Shown: positions 15,278-21,867 of the stretch, piece after piece
How the letters are laid out: each line of letters opens with the position of its first letter
Numbering within the stretch: the first letter of the stretch is position 1
NCBI GenBank assembly: GCA_937951935.1
Contig: CALGAM010000071.1
Span: forward strand, 1 to 23,214
DNA: 23,214 bases
DNA from: an uncultured Micromonospora sp.
Lineage (GTDB): Bacteria > Actinomycetota > Actinomycetes > Mycobacteriales > Micromonosporaceae
Direction: 5' to 3'
The notes under the pieces: model-generated
Database searches by the model: none
Told to the model about the DNA's origin: nothing
Seen by the model: only the letters and a program-made list of their open reading frames with translations
Position numbers and translations under genes: made by a program

Positions 15278-15285
15278 GACGGAAC

Positions 15286-15291
15286 AGCCTA
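15286..15291 (-). promoter_or_regulatory. TAGGCT -10-like box of the DUF5926 gene
   Basis: TAGGCT (minus strand) ends 8 bases before GTG 15277. This spacing supports the GTG as start and a leaderless mRNA. Confidence 0.5.
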
Positions 15292-15297
15292 GGCGCA

Positions 15298-15336
15298 ACC
15301 CGGCCGGGGCGTGCACCCGGCGGGGCACGGCCGGGT
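15298..15336 (-). terminator. Hairpin at the histidine kinase stop codon
   Basis: ACCCGGCCG (15298-15306) pairs with CGGCCGGGT (15328-15336), nine bp with a 21-base loop. The stem includes the last base of the kinase stop codon, so termination would occur right at the gene end and just ahead of the DUF5926 promoter. Confidence 0.5.
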
Positions 15337-16796
15337 CAGGCTCGGGGCAGCCGCACCTCCGCGACCGTACCGCCCCCGTCCCGGGGACGCAGCGAGACCC
15401 AACCGTTCTGCCGCTCGACGATCCGGCGGACGAGGTAGAGCCCCAGCCCGGCTCCGGGGTAGCGCCGCCGGTCTCCCGAGTCGGCCTGCCAGAACCGTTC
15501 GAACGCCCGCTCCACATGCTCCGGGCGCACCCCGATGCCCCGGTCGCTCACCCGGAACGCCACGGTCCGTCGGTCCGCCTCGGCGGTCAGTTCCACCGGC
15601 GTGCCGTCCGGCGAGTACTTGCCGGCGTTGGTGACCAGTTCGGCCAGCACGGTGGCGAGGCTGGCGCGGTCGCCGAGTGCCTTCGGCAGCTGCTCGGGGA
15701 GGGCGACGACGAGCCGGTGCCGCAGCTCCGCCGGGAGGTTGGCCACGGCCGCGCGCAGCGTCTCCACCAGGTCGAAGGGCATCGGCGGGGACCCGCCGAC
15801 CCGGCCGGCGTCGTTGGTGCTGGCCAACAGCCGGTCCACCAGCCGGGCCAGCTCGCCGGCGCGCTGGCCGATCACCCCGGCCGCCTGGCGGCGGTCGGCG
15901 TCCGACAACGACTCCCAGTGCGTGGTGAGGGTGTCGGCGTACCCCTTGATCACCGTGACCGGGGTTCGGAGCTCGTGGCTGGTCACCGCGACGAAGAGAT
16001 CCCGGTCGTGGTCGCGGAGCTGTTGCTCGCTGCTGTCGGAGAAGGTGACGACCTGGGCGGCGTTCGTGCCCGGCAGGTCACCGGAGGTGATCTTCAGCCA
16101 CCGCCCGTCGGGCAGTCGGTGGTCGAGCACCTGACCGGGCGGCGGCACCGGCAACGGCAGCGCCCGGTCGAGGACCTCCGTGGCACGCAGCCCGGTTATC
16201 CGCTCCGCCGCCGGGTTCCAGAGCTGCACGATCCCGTCCCGGCTGACGATCGCCAGGCCGTCGGCGAGCGCGGCCACCACGCTGCCGTCGCCGTGGACCG
16301 GCAGCCCGGCCTGGTCGCGGTACAGGTACGCGGTGCAGGCGGCCAGGTGGTTCAGCACCGTCCGGTGCTGTTCACAGTCGGGTCGGGCGGGATTCGGGTA
16401 GAACGCGTAGAAGCTGCCCACCATCAGGCCACGGATCTCCACCCGGGCCGCGAGGACGTGCCGCAGGCCGGCCCCGTCCAGCTGGTGGGCCAGCTCCGGG
16501 GAAAGCGCCTCGACGGTGAGTGTCTGCACGGTGGGCCCGGTGCACAGCGGGGAGGTGGCCTGGTCGGCGGCGGGCAGCGGGCGGCCGATCGACCACTCGA
16601 CGGCGCCGGTGGCGGCGACGACCCGGCCGCCGTTGGGGCCGTACTCGACGAAGGCGAGGCCCGGCGAGTCGAGGGCCTGCGCCGCGGTGCGGAGCAGGCG
16701 GTCGAGGACCGCGAGCCCCGCCTCCCCGGAGTTGACCGCCTCCAGGACGGCGGTGTAGCCGGCGATGAGAGCGGGGTAGTCGGGGTGTTCCGGCAT
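15336..16796 (-). CDS. Soluble GAF/PAS sensor histidine kinase
   Basis: This 486-residue kinase has no transmembrane segment or signal peptide. Domains in order: a GAF-like sensor (about 20-160, ending DCEQHRTVLNHLAACTAYLY), a PAS domain (about 172-255, LADGLAIVSRDGIVQLWNPA), a HisKA dimerisation domain with phospho-acceptor H274 in SHELRTPVTVIKGYAD, and an ATPase domain with N box N390 (ELVTNAGKYS), G1 DRGIGV (418-423), F box FERFWQ and G2 GAGLGL (448-453). All catalytic motifs are intact. No response regulator lies nearby, so it is an orphan in this window. It presumably reads an internal signal through GAF or PAS. ATG 16796 is preceded by CAGACT ending 6 bases upstream. Confidence 0.92.
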   Translation of the reverse strand: MPEHPDYPALIAGYTAVLEAVNSGEAGLAVLDRLLRTAAQALDSPGLAFVEYGPNGGRVVAATGAVEWSIGRPLPAADQATSPLCTGPTVQTLTVEALSPELAHQLDGAGLRHVLAARVEIRGLMVGSFYAFYPNPARPDCEQHRTVLNHLAACTAYLYRDQAGLPVHGDGSVVAALADGLAIVSRDGIVQLWNPAAERITGLRATEVLDRALPLPVPPPGQVLDHRLPDGRWLKITSGDLPGTNAAQVVTFSDSSEQQLRDHDRDLFVAVTSHELRTPVTVIKGYADTLTTHWESLSDADRRQAAGVIGQRAGELARLVDRLLASTNDAGRVGGSPPMPFDLVETLRAAVANLPAELRHRLVVALPEQLPKALGDRASLATVLAELVTNAGKYSPDGTPVELTAEADRRTVAFRVSDRGIGVRPEHVERAFERFWQADSGDRRRYPGAGLGLYLVRRIVERQNGWVSLRPRDGGGTVAEVRLPRA

Positions 16797-16845
16797 GCTC
16801 CGAGTCTGCCCCGTCGGGTGAGACGTTCGGCAGCCCCCCCGGGCG

Positions 16846-17697
16846 TCAGCGTCCCAGGCGGGTGAGGACCATGGCCGGCCGGTCGGTGATGATGCCGTCG
16901 ACCTCGCGGGCCACGGCGAGGTCGACGTGGGTCTCGTCGTTGACCGTCCAGACGTAGACCCGGTTGCCCGCCGCGTGCAGCGCGGACACCAGCCCGGGGT
17001 GGGAGGTGAGCAGCCGGACGTTCGGGCCGGCGATCCGGGCGCCGTACGGCAGCCGGCCACCGCCCATCCCGGGCGGCAGGAACGCCAGGAGCAGCACGGT
17101 CGACAGCCCCGGGGCGAGCCGACGGATGCGGCGGATGGCGAGCGGGGAGAACGACATCACGGTGACCCGTACCGGGTCGTCCGGCCGGGGGTCGGCCAGG
17201 CCGTGCCGGTTCAGCACGGTCACCAGCTGCCGTTCGACGTCCGCCCCGTTCCGGGTCGGGTGCTTCGTCTCGATCAGCAGTTCGAGCTGGCGACCCGCGG
17301 CCCGGACGGCCCCGAGCAGGATCTCCAGGGTGAGCAGCCGGGTGCGGGCGGGGTCCGACCCGCCGCCACCGCGGGCGGTGCCCGGGTGCCAGGAGCCGTA
17401 GTCGAGGCTTTCCAGCTCCGCCAGGGTGTGCGCCCGCACCGCCCCCCGTCCGTTGCTGGTCCGCTCCAGCCGGCGGTCGTGGACGCAGACCAGGTGCCCG
17501 TCGCGGCTGAGCCGCACGTCGCACTCCAGCCCGTCGGCACCCTCCTCGATGGCCCGCAGGTACGCGGCGAGGGTGTGTTCGGGCAGCTCCGCCGACGAGC
17601 CCCGGTGCGCGAAGACCAGGGGCCCGCCGTGGGCGCCGGAGGCCGCGCCGGCCCGGGACCGGGGTGCCGCGGCAACCGGCTCGCTTCTCGTGCTCAC
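16846..17697 (-). CDS. Glycerophosphodiester phosphodiesterase
   Basis: The 283-residue GDPD-family enzyme hydrolyses glycerophosphodiesters to glycerol 3-phosphate and an alcohol. Active-site residues are visible: H31 and R32 in VFAHRGSS, E58 and D60 in GLECDVRLSRDG, H73 in CVHDRRL, and E143 in LIETKHP. The TIM-barrel end VYVWTVNDETHVDLAVAREVDGIITDRP is typical. A roughly 25-residue polar, Ala-rich N-terminus precedes the barrel; no signal peptide is evident, so the enzyme is probably cytosolic. GTG 17697 is the start that fits; upstream codons in the same frame run into the rhodanese gene. It lies 38 bases downstream of the rhodanese gene and 49 bases upstream of the kinase gene on the same strand, so these may be partly cotranscribed. 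Confidence 0.92.
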   Translation of the reverse strand: MSTRSEPVAAAPRSRAGAASGAHGGPLVFAHRGSSAELPEHTLAAYLRAIEEGADGLECDVRLSRDGHLVCVHDRRLERTSNGRGAVRAHTLAELESLDYGSWHPGTARGGGGSDPARTRLLTLEILLGAVRAAGRQLELLIETKHPTRNGADVERQLVTVLNRHGLADPRPDDPVRVTVMSFSPLAIRRIRRLAPGLSTVLLLAFLPPGMGGGRLPYGARIAGPNVRLLTSHPGLVSALHAAGNRVYVWTVNDETHVDLAVAREVDGIITDRPAMVLTRLGR

Positions 17698-17735
17698 GGT
17701 GGTGTCACCGCCACCCGGCCGGTTCCACCCCTCAC

Positions 17736-18071
17736 TCAGATGACCCGGGGCGACTGCCCGTCCTCGCTCTGCAGCGGCCTGCCCGCGGCGGCCCACCCGC
17801 GCATGCCGCCGTCGAGGTTGCGGACGTTGTCCCACCCGTTGTTCATCAGGTAGCCCACCACCTGGGCGGAGCGACCGCCGGAGCGGCAGACCACCACGAC
17901 CTCCCCCTCGGTGGGGATCTCGGACAGCCGCGCGGGAATCTCCATCATCGGCAGGTGGTGGGCGCCGGGGGCGTGCCCGGCCGCCCACTCGTCCGGTTCC
18001 CGGACGTCGAGCAGGTAGGCGTCAGCCGGCACCTCGGCGGGGGCCACGGTGGGGATGTTGGCTGCGAACAC
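17736..18071 (-). CDS. Single-domain rhodanese-like sulfurtransferase
   Basis: This 111-residue protein is one complete rhodanese domain of the GlpE/PspE size class. YLLDVREPDEWAAGHAPGAHHLP is the family start. The active-site loop is CRSGGRS with the persulfide cysteine at C62, and NLDGGMRGWAAAGRP is the usual end. It would carry sulfane sulfur in the cytosol; partners are unknown. GTG 18071 is chosen because the domain starts soon after it and a TACGCT box ends 8 bases upstream. Candidate starts further upstream would overlap the LCP gene region in a frame without domain similarity. It may be cotranscribed with the phosphodiesterase gene 38 bases downstream. Confidence 0.9.
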   Translation of the reverse strand: MFAANIPTVAPAEVPADAYLLDVREPDEWAAGHAPGAHHLPMMEIPARLSEIPTEGEVVVVCRSGGRSAQVVGYLMNNGWDNVRNLDGGMRGWAAAGRPLQSEDGQSPRVI

Positions 18072-18079
18072 GGCTACCA

Positions 18080-18085
18080 AGCGTA
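18080..18085 (-). promoter_or_regulatory. TACGCT -10-like box of the rhodanese gene
   Basis: TACGCT (minus strand) ends 8 bases before GTG 18071, suggesting a leaderless mRNA. Confidence 0.5.
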
Positions 18086-18187
18086 GCCGCCGGGACCGCC
18101 GTCGGCCGCCATCGGTGATGACGTTCCTGGTCCGCCCGGCGTGCCGATCCGGCCGCGGGGCGGAGCCGGCGCCGGTGGCGGTCGCCG

Positions 18188-19144
18188 CTAGAGCCGGTTG
18201 ATCCACTGGGGGTTGGCGCGCGCCCAGGTGTCCAGGTCGGCGTCGCGGATCGCGGCGAACAGGTCGGTCGCCGACTCGTCCATCAGCACGTACGAGACCT
18301 CGTCGATGGTGTCGGCGTGGGACGGCAGCCGGATGCCGTGCACCTGGTCGGCGCGTAACCGGCGCATCCCGAAGATCAGGTCCTCGAGGGCCATGCCGTT
18401 GGTGTCGACGGTGAAGGAGGAGCCGATCGTCCGGATCACCTGGTCCAGGCGGAGCGGGTTGCGCAGCATGTCGGTCGTGGTGGCCTTCTCCATCATCGCC
18501 CGCAGCACCTGCTGCTGGTGCCGCTGTCGGTCGAAGTCGCCGTTCGGCAGGTCGTACCGCTGGCGTGCGAAGTCGAGCGCCTGGGCGCCGGTCATCTCCT
18601 GGCAGCCGGGGGTGAAGACGGCCCGGGTGTGTATCGAGCGGACCTCGGTGTCCACGCAGATCCGTATCCCGCCGAGCAGGTCGATCGCGCGCTGGAAGCC
18701 GGCGAAGTTGACCAGCGCGGCGCCGTCGAACCGGATCCCGGTGAGCCGGCTCAGGGTCGCCGAGAGCAGCCGGGTCCCGCCCTGCCCGCCACCGCCGTAC
18801 TGGAAGGCTGCGTTGATCTTGTCTGCGCCGCCGGACCAGTCGCCGCCCGGGGCCGGCGGAATCTCGACCAGCAGGTCCCGAGGTACGGAGATCAGGTACG
18901 CGCGGTCCAGCCCGGCCGGCAGGTGGGCGATCATGATCGTGTCGGAGCGCTGGTCCGTGCCCGGCGTGGCGTTCACCCGTTCGTCGGAGCCGACCAGCAG
19001 GAAGTTGAGCGGCCCGGAGACGTCGGCGCGCTCCCGCCGGGCGGCCGGGTCGAGGAGCAACTCCTTGATCACCGCGTTGTCGTAGCGGCTGGCCAGCACC
19101 CGCAGGCCCACCCCGCCGATGCCGGAGATCAGCACGAGGACCAC
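18188..19144 (-). CDS. LytR-CpsA-Psr (LCP) family cell-wall ligase, start uncertain
   Basis: LCP enzymes transfer lipid-linked glycopolymers (teichoic-acid-type polymers, arabinogalactan, capsule) onto peptidoglycan outside the membrane. From GTG 19144 (318 residues) one sees a hydrophobic anchor, then the LCP core: LNFLLVGSDER, RSDTIMIAHL, YLISVPRDL, GADKINAAF, LVNFAGFQRAIDLLGGI, the G-A-QALDFARQR motif and DFDRQRHQQQVLRAM. The catalytic Arg and Asp residues of these motifs are present. GTG 19144 falls inside the membrane helix, so the true protein is probably longer: the frame stays open to a stop at 19325-19327, encoding a Pro/Arg-rich cytoplasmic tail of the kind LCP proteins have. No ATG, GTG or TTG lies in that extension. 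The neighbouring LCP gene is a paralogue. Confidence 0.88.
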   Translation of the reverse strand: MVLVLISGIGGVGLRVLASRYDNAVIKELLLDPAARRERADVSGPLNFLLVGSDERVNATPGTDQRSDTIMIAHLPAGLDRAYLISVPRDLLVEIPPAPGGDWSGGADKINAAFQYGGGGQGGTRLLSATLSRLTGIRFDGAALVNFAGFQRAIDLLGGIRICVDTEVRSIHTRAVFTPGCQEMTGAQALDFARQRYDLPNGDFDRQRHQQQVLRAMMEKATTTDMLRNPLRLDQVIRTIGSSFTVDTNGMALEDLIFGMRRLRADQVHGIRLPSHADTIDEVSYVLMDESATDLFAAIRDADLDTWARANPQWINRL

Positions 19145-19291
19145 CCCGAATCCGAGGGCCAGCCTGGCCCAGACCGGCGCCCGCGGGCGCGGTCGGGCCG
19201 GCTCGGCGTCCTTCGCCCGGGGGCGGGGGTCGGCGGCCCGACCGCGGGACCGCTCGGGCTCCCCCGGAGTCGACCGTCTGGACGTGAACGT
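19145..19291 (-). other. Probable N-terminal extension of the LCP gene, possible ACG start
   Basis: The LCP frame continues upstream through ARLALGFG (the front of the membrane helix) and a tail starting FTSRRSTPGEPERSRG. The codon at 19291-19289 is ACG, lying 4 bases after GGAGG (19300-19296) within the purine-rich GGGGAGGGG. One base change would make it ATG. A TAGCCT -10-like hexamer at 19332-19337 fits a leader of about 35 bases. Either ACG is used as start or the base differs in the true sequence. Confidence 0.5.
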
Positions 19292-19386
19292 GACCCCTCC
19301 CCGGACCGGCTGCGTGAAGCTGTCTCACCTCAGGCTAAAGGCCGGGTTTGGGTGGCTAGTGGCTTTTGCTATTTTCGGTGGCCCTG

Positions 19387-20613
19387 CTATCCGCCGGCGG
19401 CCGGGTTCGCGGTCGGCGTGTTCGCCTCGACCCACGCCGCCATGGTGTCGTTCGCCATCGCCTGGTACATGGCCAGCGCCTTCTCCCGGTCGGAGACCAC
19501 CACGGACTGGCCGTCGACCATCCGGCTGCCCAGGTGCGGGCTGGTGAGGAAGTGGAGGTTCTCCCCGCGCAGGTTACGGAACTGGATCGCCATGTCGACC
19601 AGGGAGAACTCCTCGTCCACGGTGACCGCGTTCGTCACCGCCCTCAGGAAGGCGTTCAGCTTGGCCGGGTTGGTCAGGGTGCCCGTGCTGACCGCCTTGT
19701 CCATCAGGGCGCGCAGGAACTCCTGCTGGTGCCGCATCCGGGCGAAGTCGCCGTCCGGGAACTGCTTGCGCTGCCGGATCCAGTCCAGCGCCTCGGCCCC
19801 GTCCATGTGGTGGACGCCCTTGGTGAACCTCCGGTACGGCTTGTGGATCGAGGTGATGTCGCGTTCCACGGTCAGCTCGACCCCGCCGAGCGCGTCGGTG
19901 ACCTCCTTGAAGCCGGCGAAGTCGATCGCCACCACGTGGTCGATCCGCACGTCGGTGAAACACTCCACGGTGCGCACCGCCAGCGGCAGGCCGCCGAAGG
20001 CGAAGGCGGCGTTGATCTTGTGACGCTCGCCGCCGCAGTCGGCGCCGGCGCTCTCCGGCACGGGCACGTAGAGGTCGCGCGGGATCGAGACGAGGTACGC
20101 CCGGTCGTGGCTGGACGGGATGTGCATCACGATGATCGTGTCGGCCCGCCACTGGCTGGCCCGGTCGACCGGGGCGTCCGGATCCCGCGAGTCGCTCCCG
20201 AGCAGCAGGATGTTCAGCGCGCCGCTGACCGACCTGGGCCGGCCACCGGCCAGCTCGGCGAAGGGGTCGGTCCGCTTCAGGTCCTGGTCGAGTCCTTTGA
20301 CGTACACCCAGAGGCCGCCACCGCCAAGCAGCCCCAGCACCAGTACCGCGATGCCGGCGACCAGGGCGATCCGTCCCCAGCGGGGCCGCGGTCCGCGCCG
20401 GGCGGGCCCGCCGGGCAGCCGCGGGCCGCGGGGGCCACCCGGCCCGATCGGCCCGTCGTGGCCGGGGCGCGCCTGATCCGGTACGACGTGGGCGCGTCCC
20501 GAGACCCGGCCCGGGGTGGCCGGGCCGGAACCGGGCACGGAGGCCCGGCCGACGGATTCCGCCCGCATCGGGTGGTCGGAGGCGGACCGGTTCGGGGGAA
20601 GGCTCGCGGACAT
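19387..20613 (-). CDS. LytR-CpsA-Psr (LCP) family cell-wall ligase
   Basis: The 408-residue LCP enzyme has a long cytoplasmic Pro/Gly/Arg-rich N-terminus (residues 1-80), one membrane helix (about 82-104) and an extracytoplasmic LCP domain (about 130-340). Core motifs are ILLLGSDSR (135-143), RADTIIVMHI (156-165), YLVSIPRDLYV (about 173-183), KINAAFAFGG, IDFAGFKEVTDALGGVEL, GAEALDWIRQR and DFARMRHQQEFLRAL. These hold the Arg and Asp residues that bind pyrophosphate and Mg. It should attach a polyprenyl-linked polymer to the wall. ATG 20613 follows TACCCT by 6 bases. The adjacent LCP gene shares these motifs in the same order, so the two likely arose by duplication and may ligate different polymers. 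Confidence 0.93.
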   Translation of the reverse strand: MSASLPPNRSASDHPMRAESVGRASVPGSGPATPGRVSGRAHVVPDQARPGHDGPIGPGGPRGPRLPGGPARRGPRPRWGRIALVAGIAVLVLGLLGGGGLWVYVKGLDQDLKRTDPFAELAGGRPRSVSGALNILLLGSDSRDPDAPVDRASQWRADTIIVMHIPSSHDRAYLVSIPRDLYVPVPESAGADCGGERHKINAAFAFGGLPLAVRTVECFTDVRIDHVVAIDFAGFKEVTDALGGVELTVERDITSIHKPYRRFTKGVHHMDGAEALDWIRQRKQFPDGDFARMRHQQEFLRALMDKAVSTGTLTNPAKLNAFLRAVTNAVTVDEEFSLVDMAIQFRNLRGENLHFLTSPHLGSRMVDGQSVVVSDREKALAMYQAMANDTMAAWVEANTPTANPAAGG

Positions 20614-20619
20614 GAGCCC

Positions 20620-20625
20620 AGGGTA
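20620..20625 (-). promoter_or_regulatory. TACCCT -10-like box of the second LCP gene
   Basis: TACCCT (minus strand) ends 6 bases before ATG 20613, suggesting a leaderless mRNA. Confidence 0.5.
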
Positions 20626-20700
20626 CGTAGCGAAACCAAGAGGTCGCTGCGTGCCACATCGGGGCTGGCAGGGATCTGGGACACAGGTCCACGGATCCGC

Positions 20701-20724
20701 CCCGCCGGTCGGTGCGGTGGCGGG
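20701..20724 (-). terminator. Hairpin after the epimerase gene
   Basis: CCCGCC (20701-20706) pairs with GGCGGG (20719-20724) plus a G-T pair, 12-base loop, 16 bases past the stop at 20741. Modest strength. Confidence 0.35.
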
Positions 20725-20740
20725 TGCGGGCCGGGGTTCG

Positions 20741-21718
20741 TCAGCCCAGCCGCTGGCGGAAGTGCGCGATGGTGCGACTCAGCCCCTCCTGCGGCGACAC
20801 CGTGGGCTCGTAGCCGAGCCGTTGCCGGGCGAGGGTCAGATCCGGCCGCCGCATCTCCGGGTCGTCCGCGGTCCGGCTCACGTAGGTGATCGGCGACGTG
20901 CTTCCGGTGAGCGTCACGATCGTCTCGGCCAGCTCCCGCATCGACATCTCGTGCTCGGTGCCGCAGTTGATCGGGCCGGTCTCGGTCGAGTCGAGGAGCA
21001 ACAGGATGCCCCGGACCAGGTCGTCGACGTAGCAGATCGAGCGGGTCTGGGCGCCGGTGCCGTGCACGGTCAGCGGCTCGCCGCGCAGCGCCTGGGTGAT
21101 GAAGGTCGGGATCGCCCGCCCGTCGTCGGGGCGCATCCGGGGGCCGTACGTGTTGAAGATCCGGACGATGCCGACGTCGAGCCCGTGGTAGCGGTGGTAG
21201 GCCATGGTCGCCGCCTCGGCGAAGCGCTTGGCCTCGTCGTACACGCTGCGGATGCCGATCGGGTTGACGTTGCCCCAGTACGTCTCGGGCTGCGGATGCA
21301 CCTGCGGGTCGCCGTACGCCTCGGAGGTGGAGGCGAGGATGAACCGGGCCTGGTCGGTGACCGCCCGGTCGAGCAGGTGCAGGGTGGCCAGCGAGCCGAC
21401 CCGGAGGATCTCGATCGGCAGCGTGGTGAAGTCGGTGGGGCTCGCCGGCGAGGCCAGATGCATGATCGCGTCGAACCGTTCGGCGATCGCCGGGTGGTGC
21501 CCTGGCAGCCCGTCCGAGACGTCGGCCTCGATGAGGGTGAAGCGCGGGTGGTCGACCAGGTGGGCGACGTTCTCCTTGGAACCGGTGATGAAGCTGTCCA
21601 CCGCCACCACCGTGCAGCCCCGGGCGATCAGCGCGTCGACCACGTGTGAGGGGACGAATCCGGCGCCGCCGGTGACGAGGATTCGGTGTTCTGCTCCGAA
21701 GCGCTGGGCTACCACCAT
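20741..21718 (-). CDS. NAD-dependent nucleotide-sugar epimerase/dehydratase, UDP-glucuronate decarboxylase-like
   Basis: This 325-residue extended short-chain dehydrogenase is most like UDP-glucuronate decarboxylases (UXS), which make UDP-xylose. The NAD site is VTGGAGFVPSH (15-25), in which the last Gly of the GxxGxxG pattern is replaced by Pro (P23). D41 follows the second strand. The catalytic set is T131/S132-E133 in ASTSEAYGDP, Y160 and K164 in YDEAKR. UXS-like stretches are HPQPETYWGNVNPIG, RIFNTYGPRMRPDDGRAIPTFI and GAQTRSICYVDDLV. Related epimerases cannot be excluded. Product sugars would feed cell-surface glycans, which fits the adjacent LCP ligases (inference). ATG 21718 follows TAGGCT by 6 bases. 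Confidence 0.85.
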   Translation of the reverse strand: MVVAQRFGAEHRILVTGGAGFVPSHVVDALIARGCTVVAVDSFITGSKENVAHLVDHPRFTLIEADVSDGLPGHHPAIAERFDAIMHLASPASPTDFTTLPIEILRVGSLATLHLLDRAVTDQARFILASTSEAYGDPQVHPQPETYWGNVNPIGIRSVYDEAKRFAEAATMAYHRYHGLDVGIVRIFNTYGPRMRPDDGRAIPTFITQALRGEPLTVHGTGAQTRSICYVDDLVRGILLLLDSTETGPINCGTEHEMSMRELAETIVTLTGSTSPITYVSRTADDPEMRRPDLTLARQRLGYEPTVSPQEGLSRTIAHFRQRLG

Positions 21719-21724
21719 GGCGCC

Positions 21725-21730
21725 AGCCTA
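21725..21730 (-). promoter_or_regulatory. TAGGCT -10-like box of the epimerase gene
   Basis: TAGGCT (minus strand) ends 6 bases before ATG 21718, suggesting a leaderless mRNA. Confidence 0.5.
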
Positions 21731-21806
21731 CCCACGTTGCTGATCTCCGTACCGGGCGAGGGAGCGCCCGCGCGGGGTGCCGGAGAACGGCTTTCCGGGA
21801 CGCCGG

Positions 21807-21846
21807 CGGGTGGTGCCGGGTAACCGATACCTCCCGACACCACCCG
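21807..21846 (-). terminator. Hairpin terminator of the symporter gene
   Basis: Bases 21807-21820 pair with 21833-21846 over 14 positions with one C-A mismatch, around a 12-base loop. It begins 21 bases past the symporter stop (21868) and precedes the epimerase promoter. No U-tract. Confidence 0.65.
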
Positions 21847-21867
21847 TTACCGGACAATGACTGTCGG

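Noticed and set aside
15270..16865. Long + strand open frame (531 codons) opposite the histidine kinase
   Set aside because: The minus strand has a complete kinase with all motifs. The opposite frame has no domain and low-complexity composition.
17736..19328. 530-codon minus-strand frame from GTG 19328 running through both the LCP and rhodanese regions
   Set aside because: Through the LCP gene it is in the wrong frame and Arg/Pro-rich. Only its end is the real rhodanese, which has its own start and -10 box. The TAGCCT box lies only 3 bases from GTG 19328, too close for a leaderless start.
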